Below, one piece after another: positions 11,191 to 22,284 of a stretch of 64,000 nt of DNA (position 1 is the stretch's first letter; each line of letters begins with the position of its first letter). The notes beneath the pieces were generated by a model, which saw only the letters and a program-made list of their open reading frames with translations, did no database searches and was not told the DNA's origin. Location: positions 33,583-97,582 of the forward strand of contig ML210254.1 in NCBI GenBank assembly GCA_004369085.1, read 5' to 3'. Both the position numbers and the translations under genes were made by a program. Origin of the DNA: Coprinopsis marcescibilis. Taxonomy: Eukaryota; Basidiomycota; Agaricomycetes; Agaricales; Psathyrellaceae.

Positions 11191-13577
11191 TTAGTTGGGG
11201 TCCAGATCAACTGCCAGTATCTCAACGTACCGCATCTCTAGATTCGATTCCTTCCACATTATCTGTGCCTTGAGTTCTGCTGAATTGAACAATAGGACAA
11301 CCCAGTAGTTTGCACAAAAGTATTCCCCTTCCTCTCCGTTCTTCTTCGGCTTCGCCTCCAGAGGCAGGTGAGAAAGATCTGCCTCGACGCGACATAGTTT
11401 CTTGAAATGGCCTATGCAGAATATCAGCCCTTTGTCAACGATTCAATTTCTCTAGAGCGACAAACCAGAATCATCGTCCCTCCATTTTGGATCGTCGAGT
11501 CTCCCCTTATAGCAGATAACGTCGAACGAGAGTGTGCTCAGCTGGTCCTTGTTGTCAACTTCTTTCCACATTCGAACTTTCGTCTCAGTCTCTTCGGACA
11601 CTTTGGTACCCTGATGAAGCTCGTTAAGACAACCAGGAGATAGAAATAGAAAGACGGTACCTTGGCTAGCATAATCGAGAAGCTATTTGGGACCAGTTTC
11701 CTCCCAGACGGCCGAATGAGCAGGTCCCCGATTCGCGAGTCGTGCTCCAGCAAACCGGGCTTGTACTCGACATTTCTGAAAGTTCCGTAGTGATACCGCG
11801 AGATCCTTGCTGTGACCATATGACTCAAGTAGAACGATACGGCGCCGTCTGCAACAGCTTTGTTTCTAATGGACGCGAATATATCGTTAGAAAGGGCAGA
11901 GTGTTGCCAATGAAATCCCACTCACACGTGTAGCTCAGGTCGCACAACCTTCAGACCAAGGGACTCCAGCTCCTTTCGAAGTTGTTTAAACAACCAGTCA
12001 CTCGCACCAAAACCCCCAACCAAGACAACATGCTAGCAGAAAGATCAGAACCACTCTTCTCGGACGAATACCAACCACGCTTACTGTTGCGGGATCTGAG
12101 CGTGGTTGTTCTAGTTGTTCGCGGACCGTTTTAACAATACACCGAATTGCAGGTTCAAAAAATGTCGCGACATCGGCCCTGGATTTCTGTGAGCTAGGCT
12201 GATTACTCATTGACACTGTATCGCGCACCCATTGAGCTTTAGCTGCCCAAACCGGATATTGCAGCTGAAATCATTGTCCCGCGTAGACCCAAACTTGATG
12301 TATTGGGCTTGATTATCATCGCCAAAGCGAATCTTGGTCGTCTTGTCGAAACACCGCACGATATGGTCCAAGTCCGAATGGAACTCGGAATTCTTGAGGG
12401 ATGCTAAGTGTTACCAATGTGAGTGGTGTTCTGAATAGAGCATGTCGGTGATACTGACCATCTATGAACAACCTAGCTTGGATACTGACGAAAATGGACC
12501 CATTGAAATGGCCTGTGAGTGCAAAACTTGATGAGTGACTGGAGGTAAAGTGGAGTTCTGTGCCGTACATTGTGGGGTATACGTTTCTTCAAACGTTTTG
12601 CTAAACTTGGGCTTTCTGTACGAGCTAATATCAATTGTACCTCCTCCAGCATCGACTATGATGACACCCTGTCCACTCTAGTTTGTACAAACGAAGCCCT
12701 CATCAGACAAAACCCCGCATCGCTTGATGAAGACGACTCACGCACCTGCATAACTTCTTGTGGTAACCCATTCTGTATCGCAAAATGGAGGCTAGCCTCC
12801 CCTTCCGTCACGAAAGACACCCGCTCGTGGCCATGATAGTTATCCGGTATCAAGCCTGCCTGGACGACTGCTCGCCGTATCTGAGATTGCTGAAAGCCTT
12901 CCCAGCCATTCGGATGACTGAGGACAAACTCAATATCGCCCTTCACTGAATCCCATAGCTCATCGCCGTTCGCATGGGTATCGCGAATATACGTTTCCGT
13001 GCACCGGAATAAGTAGGCCAGGAAATCAGCGAAGATTTCGATCGCCGACTTGTCTAGTGGTAATGGTGGGATTTTGCTTGCTATATCGTCCGATGAAGAT
13101 CCGTCGCGCGCGCGAATGTGCAGCTTGAACCTGGACAGTAGATGAACCTTTCCGAACGGTAGCTATGTGGGGTTGAAACGAACCATTCAGACTTGACCCA
13201 GCCCTCTTCCTCCGCCTGGTCGGTAATCCCTTCTCGCAGAGACTCTGCACCAACAGCTCGGACCTTGCCTTCCTGATCGTAGTAGATGATTGTCGGGATT
13301 TTGGAAGCGCCACTGACTTGCTCGTGTGCAGGAAACCTTTCCAAGTCGCGCCATTAGCTTGTTGCACCTTAAGACGAGGTTTCCGCACCCACCTGGTCAC
13401 GCCTTTGATCGAAGGAACTTCTCCAGGATCCAATACACTGAACAGGCCGTCAGTACCATCCGTGTATTCGAGACGAAGCACGGCTCACCTGTACGACACA
13501 CCACTATACGTTGTCCCCAAGTCAAAAGCAAGCACTAGCTTCCGTCGCAGCCCTCGATATGGTAAAAGCTTTTGCAT
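11191..13577 (-). CDS. Hsp70-like ATPase of the actin fold superfamily (HSPA12-like)
   Basis: The three nucleotide-binding signatures of the Hsp70/actin fold are present: LAFDLGTTYSGVSY near the N-terminus, GVIIVDAGGGTIDISSY in the middle, and VVLVGGFGASDWLF in the last third. Between them are GVTRFPAHEQVSGASKIPT and FVLSHPNGWEG, both usual in this mushroom-expanded family. The end reads ELKAQIMWKESNLEMRYVEI and stops at 11191. At least nine introns of 50-60 nt are implied; for example a GTGGGT donor joins VTR to FPAHEQ. The product is around 570-600 residues, the usual size. These proteins lack the classical DnaK substrate-binding domain; cellular roles are mostly unknown, though innate responses have been suggested. 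The start ATG 13577 gives MQKLLPYRGLRRKLVLAFDLG. Confidence 0.85.
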
Positions 13578-14145
13578 GGCGAGCTGTTCAAACAAAACAA
13601 AGAGGACGCAAGCACAGGCACCGCAGGAGAATTCGGTCCTGGAATAGGCCTCTTCACACGAGGCAGTGCAACGTGTAGTACCTAATCTTATTTGTCGTTG
13701 CGCACCTCGTGGTTGGGGGTCATCGCGCTGCCATTCGAGTCAGCCGTCGTGAAAATGACTGAGCACCTAGACATATTGCTGGTTGGTGATGGCGGTTGTG
13801 AATGAACCCGCGACCGTTGGCGCATCAGGCGCGATATTCCAAAGTCCGCCTGCACCAAATTTAGCTTCGCCCGCCATCACATTGACGAAGCCGATGCTAG
13901 GGTGCTTGGTCTTATTCTGTGGGCCTTCATACAAGTGGCCTTCGCGTAGATGCGCTTTTAGTTGTAGGTCGAGGGTGCTCTTTTTCCAAGTCTGAACTTA
14001 CAGGGATTAAAGCGCAGTTAATCATATTAATGGGAAATGGTCGAACGAAGCGAATCAATATCGACAGGGGCTAAAATGTGCCTCCTTATCTACACGAAAG
14101 ACAATTGAAAGATACGATGTGCCCAGTAGTTAGCAATGGCAGAGA
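13578..14145. other. intergenic with an orphan coding-like fragment on the minus strand
   Basis: On the minus strand, about 13990-13763 translates without stop and ends in TAG. It contains GPQNKTKHPSIGFVNVMAGE and GAGGLWNIAPDAPTVAG, which look protein-like. There is no in-frame ATG upstream and no donor joining it to the gene at 14146. It may be the tail of a decayed gene; I do not recognise the family. Confidence 0.35.
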
Positions 14146-15315
14146 CTATTGGGCCCACATCGGTACAGGGGACTCAAGATCCGAATCAGGATACACGTCC
14201 TCCATGCTGAAATCTAATCCCTCATCCTCCAAGCCCCCCGCAGCCGAGAAGTCTGGAATCGCGAACCCAGGGATGTAATCGATATCTTCATTCCCGTCAA
14301 TATCAGCGCTCCGGAGCACCAACGACACCGGTCTTGAAAACGCTGAATTCACACTCCTCTTTAGAACGCCATCCACCAATCCAAGTCCAATGACCCCCTC
14401 CACCGATCCGTTTCTCTCCAACCGCGATTGAAGTCCCCCGGTCGAGGACCCTCTTCGCACACACCCCGGACTCCACTCGTCCCCATCGCAGCAGTTCCAC
14501 ATCGTTATCGTCTGCACAACTTTGAAGGCGGCACCGCCCGGCGTCCGTGAGATGAACTCATACGCCTCGTCTTGCATCTGACCTACAAGTACGAAATGGA
14601 CCATCAGCGGGCACGTTAGAGGATATACCAGAATACAATGCATACCTGGATGATAACCATTCTCGTGCGTAAGGTCACTTGGCACATCGGATGAGTATCG
14701 CCGAATATGTGTGTGGACGGCTTGCGTTCTCGTTTGCTCCTCTGGAGGTGAAGGAACAGCGACTTGCAGACTTGGAGCCGAAGGTTGAGCCCGTCGCTGG
14801 CTTCGCGACGTTTTGCGCGGTGTCCTACTCCCTGACCTCTTCAACGTTTTCGACCGCGCCAACCTTTGAGAGTCTCCCTCCCCTTCAAAATCTAGAATCT
14901 GATTCTTCGATCGAGGCGTCGTCGGTGTCGTTGGGGGCGTTTGAAGCGAGCACGTAGGAAACTTGTTCTTCCTGTGAATCATGTGGGAGGAAGGTAGAGA
15001 TGCTACTCTGTTCATCTCTTTGAGAAGAAGTTGTTGGAGCCATGGATTCCCACTCGCGACTCTGACAACTATCTCGCGAAGTGTCGAATCGGACGTGGAC
15101 TCCAAGGACGTGATAAAAGGGTAGGACAGGCCAGGGTGGTATGAAACCATGGAGCTCGTGGATGGGAAGGAGATGGCGAACCCTTCGTCATTTGATTCTC
15201 CAGGAGTACTGGGTGGATATGGTGAATTCGATCTCGAATCCTCGTCGTCAGAGTTATAGTATCCAAAGTAGGCTCCAGTAGGCATGGTGATCCTATCTGA
15301 ACTGTCAGTGGGCAT
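14146..15315 (-). CDS. conserved hypothetical protein, Ser/Pro-rich
   Basis: The frame runs 389 codons from ATG 15315 (a second ATG lies 10 codons in, at MPTGAYFGYYNSDDEDS). It is rich in Ser, Thr and Pro with a basic SQRRAQPS/RTPRKTSRSQR region, suggesting a regulated nuclear or cytoplasmic protein. The C-terminal part (FISRTPGGAAFKVVQTITMW, then SRPVSLVLRSADIDGNEDID) is more ordered. An intron at 14583-14645 is 63 nt with GTATGC donor and TGTAG acceptor; removing it joins YHPG to QMQDEAYEF. Because it is a multiple of three without stops, both spliced and unspliced products would be in frame. I recognise no domain and assign no function. Confidence 0.65.
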   Translation of the reverse strand: MPTDSSDRITMPTGAYFGYYNSDDEDSRSNSPYPPSTPGESNDEGFAISFPSTSSMVSYHPGLSYPFITSLESTSDSTLREIVVRVASGNPWLQQLLLKEMNRVASLPSSHMIHRKNKFPTCSLQTPPTTPTTPRSKNQILDFEGEGDSQRLARSKTLKRSGSRTPRKTSRSQRRAQPSAPSLQVAVPSPPEEQTRTQAVHTHIRRYSSDVPSDLTHENGYHPGMHCILVYPLTCPLMVHFVLVGQMQDEAYEFISRTPGGAAFKVVQTITMWNCCDGDEWSPGCVRRGSSTGGLQSRLERNGSVEGVIGLGLVDGVLKRSVNSAFSRPVSLVLRSADIDGNEDIDYIPGFAIPDFSAAGGLEDEGLDFSMEDVYPDSDLESPVPMWAQ

Positions 15316-17191
15316 ACACCAAAATGAGGTTGGATCTGTCGCGTTGAGTTGGGAAGTCGTTGAAGGACCGGTTTACGAGTCTGGGGAAAATATGTCTAGG
15401 GAAACCCGAGTATATACTTCGCTGTTGGGACCCTTTTGTTCTTGCATTCTGGAACACGCGATCTGATCATGAAAGCTCGGAGCGGACGTCCCAAGCCCAA
15501 AGCCCAACACATCGGCATCCGATTAACAAAAGATGGCGTTCATGAAATCTAGATTTTGCCCACCCTTTCCGAGCGGCAACAGCTGTGCGATGTCGTAGTG
15601 TGCTGGGCGGTCTCGCGCTGGAAGTTTCCCGGGGAAGATGACAATTGTGTAAAGCGCAACTTTGACAAGATAAATGATGTTTGATGGGCCTTTTGTGTGC
15701 ACTTGTATGTTTCCCTCCCTTCCATATGTAGGTCCGGGCGCACAATAAACGACCTGAAACAAACGATTCGCTCAATGACGTTAGAGCGCTCAGAAGATCA
15801 TTAGCCTGCAGAGGTACACCCGTGACTCCGGTCTTCAAATACGCATAATAAAAATGATTTGAGAAATGCCTTAAAGGATAAAGAGCACATAGTCACACAC
15901 CGGGGGTACCGATAGTACACTGCACAAGGCCTCAGTTCTTCGTACCGAGCCCAGGCAGCCCCACTATACGCCGGTCCACAAGAGGCAAGCTGAAGGGAAA
16001 CGATGGCTTGGATAGTCAAAGGAGTCAGATCCGATGTCAAAATGAGGTGGTTATAGGTACGTGTACCTATGGAAGCCCATCATTCGCGTCACTGTCAGGA
16101 ATGTCAATGACTCACCGAGCGACCGTATGTACCGGGATGATAGTAGAAAGGGCATGACCCGAAGGCATCCATGAGGTCATGACCTGAAGACATCCATGAG
16201 GTCTACTTGGATTATGGGACTACGCCTACGATGAGCCGCAAGCTCCCGGTCGGGCATACTCGCGAACGGCAAGGCAAGGCAGGCACAGAGATGTTGGGCT
16301 GTTAGAGTTTGGCCGTACATCTGTCTGTGTCAGTCCAGATCAGCATATAGACCCAATGTGGACCAGAACTACTGCCACTCAAACACTCGTTTTGCCAGGG
16401 GCGGGTCCGTGGGGCAACCAGTATGATCAACACTTCCTCCCCCGCGGAGACGGCCATCGCGGTTGGTGAGCGCAAAAATAGGAATCATTGACTGCCATTT
16501 CTCGCGAAGTGTTGGGGCATCCAGCATTTTGGATCGTGTATGAAGCGCTTTGAGTGGAATTTGGGATTTGTTTGACAGAAGGCTGTTGGTCTGCTTAATC
16601 ATGGGTATTGATGGTCGTAATTGTTCAGGGCAGGCATTACACGCCATGCCCAAGAACCTCAAGGCTCAGGCCTTAGGGGTGCCTGACCTCAGGGCTCGGG
16701 CAGTGGGTCATATTGCGAGAAACATCATCGAGGACATGGACGTCGGAATGGTTAGACTTCAAAGATCTCACTTGACATATGTTTGCAACGTTTTGGTGCT
16801 CCGCAACTCATAACCCTAATTTCGGACTCGTACATAGAAACTGAGATAAAATATGTAAACTGGGTCCGCAAGCCACTCCATGTGACCTTTTTAGCAAGTG
16901 TCGTCCTCAAACAGACGCACATCACAACCCGACAGATGAACGACCCCTGCTCGCGTAGAACACTCAGGGACACCTAAACTCGGCCCAGCGGTGGATGCTC
17001 CACTTCAACTTGACATACCTTTATTTACCGTACACCTTGAACCCTATGTTGAGATAAAGAGCTCGCTCAGCGATTTCATCTACACAGCGAAAGCAACAAT
17101 AACGCATGAGCCCATGGTATATAGCGGTATTCGTTTAACTACGCAGGAGCTGGCTCCACGTCTCCCATTGTCCCAATGCTACTAATAAGGC
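15316..17191. other. long intergenic stretch, no gene seen
   Basis: All frames are short and lack recognisable sequence. The only structure noted is a two-copy 25-bp tandem repeat at 16153-16202. Part of the left end is presumably the promoter of the minus-strand gene starting at 15315. Confidence 0.45.
16153..16202. repeat. 25-bp tandem repeat, two copies
   Basis: CATGACCCGAAGGCATCCAT-AGGT-type units occupy 16153-16177 and 16178-16202 with two differences (ACCC/ACCT and AGGC/AGAC). Nothing indicates a function. Confidence 0.85.
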
Positions 17192-18992
17192 CTACGAACT
17201 TGATGGAATGGTTTGACTTAGAAGATATTGCTGCCCAGACGCGTATGCGGGTGGTGGAAAGTCTGGAACAATCGTGGCCCGAGTCGGTATCTCGGGATCC
17301 TTCCTGATAGATGACGTATCTCGCTGATGGTAGTGACTTATACTTAGTTCAGCACTTTGCAATACGAGGGCTGACTCACCTCCGATGAAGGACTTGGACC
17401 TCTGGAAACGTACATATCGCTTTCAAGGTCACTGGATGAGCTTGCAGCCTCGGGGATGACCTGGTAAGGCGTTATGGTTGGGCTTGGGGCTATCTTGGTC
17501 GTAGTTGGGCTGCCAAAATCCTTAGCCTCTTCCGATATCTTTGACCTCGTAGAAGAGAAATGCAGGAGTCTTCTCTTGTAGAGGATGAAGAGGATAAGAT
17601 GGAGGGACAAAGATAACGCAGCAATAGCAGACATAGCCACAACGCCAGCGATAATGGCTGTCTGGTTGATTAAATATGGCTCTGAGCAGAATCTAGTCGG
17701 TCTGGGGAATTGGTGTTAGTACTAGCTTTTCGAAAGAAGGGAGCATGTGCAGCAACCTACCGTATACCCGAGCCTTCAACGGAAGAAAAACTAATCGCAA
17801 TCGGCTTTGAGGTGAGAATCTGCGCAGTGACACTAGAGTTTGACACGAACCTCCCACCCAGCGAAGGGGTTGTATAAATTTCTGCATAGTCTATCGCAAG
17901 CGTATGTTGTTGACCAGATCTTCCTGCCTGAATCCCCTGAAGCACTTGCATAAACGAAATAACATGATTCCCCGGGCCTAGGTTTCCAACGTAATACAAT
18001 AGCTGCTGAGGGCGGTAGAAGTCCTTCAGAGCGCTGAAGGTCCGATTGATAGCCTGACCGTCTACAGAGACGGTGTAGGAAAAGGTGCAGTTAGGCCCAG
18101 CCGGGCCGTAAACGGCAATTGCGTCGCCTGGTTGTTAAGCGCCGAGTAAGCTTCTGCACACGCCAGATCGCACAGGAATGATGGGAGCAACGGACCCTGC
18201 ATGCGAGTGATGAACACGGAATTTCTCGTACAAGCAAATGAAATGGCTCTGACGTACTTGAAACGAAAGGGAAGCAGAAGCTCCATCTACTGTTGTTGCA
18301 CTGTTCGTGAACCAACGATTAGGGTGACTGGGGTGGAACGGTTGGATGCACGTACTGTCCAGTGGCCCCTGAAAAGGTTCCAGCCAATACGGGTCTGTCC
18401 GTCCAGGCATCAGGTGGGTCATACACCCAAGCTGGATGAGAGTCTTGAACTGTGTTCACAATTAACGGCTCGTCATCCAACCCTATGTTCGCCTCCCAGG
18501 AGACCTGTTTTCTTCAGCTGAGGGCCAACAGAAAGGACCAAGAAATGAGAGAACTCACGTAGTCGATATCTCGGTATGTATTTTCCGAGTTTCGAAGCTG
18601 AACCGTATGGAAGCCTCGTGGAAGCGATAGCGAAAATAAAGTTGCGTTGAACTGATCAGGCCCGCTGGGCAGTCCACTCTCAGGCGGGAACTCTGTTCCA
18701 TCGACTGTGACTTGAAAAAGTCCGTGGTTTCCCCTCTTTGCGCCATAAATTCCAAAGCCGCTGCCGTAGAACTCAAAGGAGAAAGCGCAGTCCTGTCTGT
18801 TGGTCACCATAAAACTGCTTTGAGAATACCTGTATAGGACCTTTAGTGAAACGTGTTTGACCGACTCGCATAGACCGACCTAGTCACTTACAGCTGAGTG
18901 AAGTCATCGGACAGTGACCTTCCTGCTACCCATTCCCCAGTGTACGTGAGGAATGGTGCTGTGTCCTCAAATATCGCGGTATATGATGGCAT
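17192..18992 (-). CDS. single-pass membrane protein with two jelly-roll-like extracellular modules (copy B)
   Basis: Paralogue of the gene at 2314. It starts MPSYTAIFEDTAPFLTY at ATG 18992, close to the start of copy A. Module 1 contains FEFYGSGFGIYGAKRGNHG and ends RDIDY; then a linker WEANIGLDDEPLIVNTVQD nearly matches copy A (ASIGLDDEPLIVNTVQD). Module 2 contains GDAIAVYGPAGPNCTFSY and LGPGNHVISF, then LAIDYAEIYTTPSLGG. The membrane segment is AIAALSLSLHLILFILY, followed by a basic stop-transfer stretch. A final intron after PSPSSE uses acceptor CAG near 17286; the tail then reads PDFPPPAYASGQQYLLS, parallel to PPPAYPAS in copy A, and stops at TAG 17192. The linker contains an extra stretch around WLEPFQGPLDSTCIQPFHP absent from copy A. 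Function unknown. Confidence 0.78.
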
Positions 18993-19817
18993 ATTATTGG
19001 CGAAAGCTGTCCACGACCAATGCGTCCTCTATATATGCAAGGCAACCCGGGGGCGGGAGTAGTAACTGTACCAAGCCGGCTACCACCGTCTTTCACCTTT
19101 GACATGTCACGATCCATAGATACCGTCGCACAATTTACTTTTAAGGTGAAGAACCCAGAACGAAAGATCAAGAACATTGTATTGAACGGAAACCCCTTTC
19201 CGAATAAGTACCTTTGAGGCCTGGGGTCGCGTCGACCTTTGATTGACGGTGGGACTCCGACCATATTAAGATGAGCTCAATCAATGGTATAAAGCCCTCA
19301 TACACCATGGCAATGCAACGGTAGTCTCCGTAGCAACTGGCACACTCTTGCTCTGGCACGCATTGTCGAAGTTGGGCGCTAATTCGAGCACGTCGCTTGC
19401 ACATCCGCGACGCCGGCCGCCGTATTTTCCACCAACATGCATTACATCGATGCTCAAAAATTCAGGTATTTCACCCACTGATACATGTTACACACATCGA
19501 TACCAGGCGTATTCGCGTTCGCGTTCCTTGCCCTTGAGGCATTGGTGCCTCGTGTTATGAGACAAAGAGCTTCGGGAGCAAGCGTCAGCTGGGCGAAAAT
19601 CGTTCTCGTCAGAAGGCCACACCACTCAAAGCGCGGAAACATCGCCATCCAAGAGACTGCACAAAGGAAATATATCAGCCAACGGGTATAAATACGAGTC
19701 ACGAATCCCGATGTTCTTTCAGCTGCCTGTCAGTTCCGCCTTTCCTATAGCCTTGATTACTTGGACTCCACGCATCGTCGTCCCCTTTCTTCCAACGCAT
19801 CCTAGTTATCATTCAGA
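18993..19817. other. intergenic, promoters only
   Basis: No convincing reading frame. A TATA-like box at 19687 belongs to the gene at 19818; the left part should hold the promoter of the minus-strand gene starting at 18992. Confidence 0.5.
19687..19694 (+). promoter_or_regulatory. TATA box
   Basis: TATAAATA sits 131 bp upstream of the ATG at 19818, a usual spacing for fungal TATA boxes with a short 5' leader. Confidence 0.5.
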
Positions 19818-20636
19818 ATGCCTGCCGTTCGTGCTCTTCGGAAACGTAGCATCGTGAAGCTTCATGCCTATGCTGCCATACCTAACTGCGACGCGACTGA
19901 GGCAGTTCAGGGGCACGGACGTCGTCGCAACATGTTCCCCATGACCCCCAGTATAGCAGAGTCCATACTTGACATGCAGAGAAAAGCAGACCAGGGCAGA
20001 ACTTTCCAGCATGAAGACACCAAACCCATGCACCCCCAACTCGATTTCGACAACTTCCATGAGCTCATTCCCCAACTCTCATTCGCCTATTCTCAAGGGG
20101 CCTACACCCCCAGGTCTACCTATAGCCTCGAGTTCCTACCAGGGATGAATCGGTTTACGCACTTCGTAAAGGTTGTTGCGGCCACTAAACATCGAAAAGC
20201 GGGTGATATTGCGATCGAGGTAGATCAAACAACACAGGCACACAGCCTATTTCTATCGGTCCACATCAGGCACAGTCGGAAGCGTAGGACCCGGTCTGGA
20301 CGGCATGTGCGGATACTTCCTAGAAACCACACCATCCTGACCCACCAGCAACTCATCGCAGCCCGCCAATTCATTTCCATGGCCTTGCCATATCCCGAAC
20401 GCTTAGAATCGGGGTCGCATGCTTTGGTTACGGCACCCAAGGCGGACGGAACCATTGCTGACATTATGTCGATTGTCGTTTGCTATTTGAGTTGTGCTTC
20501 GAGTATGCCTGTTGCTGAGGTATCAAACGAGGTCGATGAAGACATGCAGCTGAGGGATCATGGCTGGAGGAGCGCGATTGGGGAGGATGGCATTGATATT
20601 GTGAAGCAATGTGTTGAAGGCGAGTGGGTGGGGTGA
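19818..20636 (+). CDS. intronless hypothetical protein, 272 residues
   Basis: A single open frame from ATG 19818 to TGA 20636 preceded by a TATA box. The N-terminal third is basic and polar, with no signal peptide or membrane segment. The second half contains RQFISMALPYPERLESG, then SHALVTAPKADGTIADIMSI and a Cys-containing VVCYLSCASS. The order of a hydrophobic LVTAP strand followed by an Asp-rich loop and an alpha helix resembles uncharacterised mushroom proteins with a phosphatase-like core, but no CX5R site is visible, so I do not call that function. Confidence 0.65.
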   Translation: MPAVRALRKRSIVKLHAYAAIPNCDATEAVQGHGRRRNMFPMTPSIAESILDMQRKADQGRTFQHEDTKPMHPQLDFDNFHELIPQLSFAYSQGAYTPRSTYSLEFLPGMNRFTHFVKVVAATKHRKAGDIAIEVDQTTQAHSLFLSVHIRHSRKRRTRSGRHVRILPRNHTILTHQQLIAARQFISMALPYPERLESGSHALVTAPKADGTIADIMSIVVCYLSCASSMPVAEVSNEVDEDMQLRDHGWRSAIGEDGIDIVKQCVEGEWVG

Positions 20637-20775
20637 CATGGGTCCCTGGTAAAAGATTTTTACGTGTGCGTCTTGAAAGTTTAGTTAAAAAGAAATATGA
20701 AACTACTACGTTCGCATTCCGATTGATGTAGTCGTACCTTTAATGCCTATGTATACCCAGTCCCATGCTGCAATC

Positions 20776-21146
20776 TTAATGACTCGCGACTGGAAGTCCG
20801 TCCAGGAATGACCCAGGTGTTTCAATCGGCTTGGAATCCTTGGTCGATGAGCGCCCTTCTTTAGACGACGACATATTGTAACCTGAGCTCTGGGTGGGCA
20901 GTACGGAAGGCGTCGGCGTCATACTAAAGTGACCAGACTTGTCTCGGGTATAGTTTCGCGACATGAATTCTGCGTCGATCTCCTTTTCACGGGGATCTGG
21001 TTTGGGACGATTTTTGAGCTGAGAGCCGTCATCAATGGGTCGAGGGCCACAACCTGAAGTTGGGTTAGGAGAATTCCTTGGGAATTATGAAAGAGATAGA
21101 ACGTACAGCAGCATAAATAGGCAATCGCTCGTCCGAGGTCGGTCAT
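20776..21146 (-). CDS. small two-exon protein with a cysteine triplet
   Basis: Exon 1 (MTDLGRAIAYLCC) ends at a GTACGT donor near 21107. Joining to an acceptor after CAACTTCAG (about 21054) keeps frame and gives LCCCGPRPIDDGSQLK, followed by a polar, Ser-rich tail ending LDGLPVASH. The product is about 104 residues. Three adjacent Cys after a short hydrophobic stretch resemble a palmitoylation site, suggesting membrane attachment; this is inference. The frame could extend upstream through GTG, but no other ATG is available. Confidence 0.5.
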
Positions 21147-21493
21147 CGCTGTATAACACGGAATCGAGGATGCCACCACTCTCTAACCACTTGTATTGTT
21201 GGTTATCGTTATCGCGACTCGAATAACGACGGCGTCGAATGTAAAGCAATGGGCTGGTAGAATCTCCGCAGCCAACGCAGCCACCCTGCGTAAGTCTTAC
21301 CAAACTCAACCAACGGCCCAAATTGGAAGCGCGGTGACGTCTGGGTTGAAGTCATAGCAGAATACGCCGTGTCTTGAATCTGTAACATTTATGCTCAGGA
21401 CCCATCTAGATATTCGATGGGTATTGGATGACAATGGAGGGTATTGACCAGGGTGTGATTAAGGCTCAGGTGAATGCAAAAGCGTTATATTTA

Positions 21494-21529
21494 TGGTGCA
21501 AGTCGCTTAGTCACCACCACTTTTGGACA
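21494..21529 (+). repeat. left terminal inverted repeat
   Basis: Pairs with the right repeat at 22249-22284 with five mismatches. Confidence 0.8.
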
Positions 21530-21690
21530 GCGGCCAATTTGGGTCGAGAAAAAAATTGATATTTTTTGGGGATATTTTGGGTGCTGCAGGCACCCCAGCC
21601 CATTGTTTACAAGGTAAAACGTGTTTTAAGCATGTAGATGGTATACATATTTTATTGAATTTATTTGATTTTGCATTCCTCACTATTTTC

Positions 21691-22050
21691 ATGGCACCAC
21701 ATAAGGAAACATCCCACGGACGCAGCTGTTTTAGTCAAGCTGCAGAGCATGCTCGGCAGGGGAGAGCAGTCAAATGGATGAAAGATGCAGAAGAGCGGGC
21801 ATTGGCAATTGAAATTGAAATTGAAATTGCAGGAAATATGCAGGAATGCACACAGTGTGACGGGATGCCAAAGGCACTTGCATCTGTGGGGGTTACCCTC
21901 ATACGGAAATACGAAAATCACGTCAAGAAGTGGAAGGAGGCATACATGCAAGGTTTGGATGCTTGGGCTGCACAGAAGTCAGTGTTAGAGACCAGTTCTC
22001 GCAAGTATGCATCGCATCGCAGAGTGTCCACATGGGAGATAGGGGTGTGA
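21691..22050 (+). CDS. short open frame inside the inverted-repeat element
   Basis: From ATG 21691 the frame gives about 119 residues, starting MAPHKETSHGRSCF and containing an IEIEIEI run and a Lys/Trp-rich helix (HVKKWKEAYMQGLDAWAAQ). The open frame extends further upstream, almost into the left repeat, without an ATG. I recognise no transposase motif. It may be a remnant of the parent element's gene or a captured sequence; it may also be unexpressed. Confidence 0.35.
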   Translation: MAPHKETSHGRSCFSQAAEHARQGRAVKWMKDAEERALAIEIEIEIAGNMQECTQCDGMPKALASVGVTLIRKYENHVKKWKEAYMQGLDAWAAQKSVLETSSRKYASHRRVSTWEIGV

Positions 22051-22248
22051 TGCTTCCCGATTTGGCTTATCTATAGATTAGATTTATCCTTTTCAGGAAG
22101 GTGGCCAATTTGATTTTTTTGAAAAAATCTACTCCTTCAATTTTGAAGCTATCGAAATTCTGTCTAGCCAAAATTTTCGTCTCATGAATATGCGCATTTC
22201 CACTAGAGGAATAAGAAAGTGGGCTATTTCCCACGTTGCCATCACAGT

Positions 22249-22284
22249 TGTACAAAAGTAGCGGTGACTTAGTGACTTGCACCA
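22249..22284 (-). repeat. right terminal inverted repeat
   Basis: Reverse complement begins TGGTGCAAGTCACTAAGTC, matching the left repeat at 21494. Confidence 0.8.

Larger units (their letters stand above)
21494..22284. mobile_element. non-autonomous DNA transposon with terminal inverted repeats (Tc1/mariner-like ends)
   Basis: The 36-bp ends 21494-21529 and 22249-22284 are inverted repeats of each other with 31 of 36 positions matching; both start TGGTGCAAGTC. TA dinucleotides flank both sides (21492-21493 and 22285-22286), as expected for a TA target duplication. The interior is more A/T-rich than its neighbours and encodes one short frame unrelated to a DDE transposase as far as I can read. 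At 791 bp it is a MITE-like or deleted element needing a transposase from elsewhere. Assignment to Tc1/mariner rests only on the TA flank. Confidence 0.7.
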
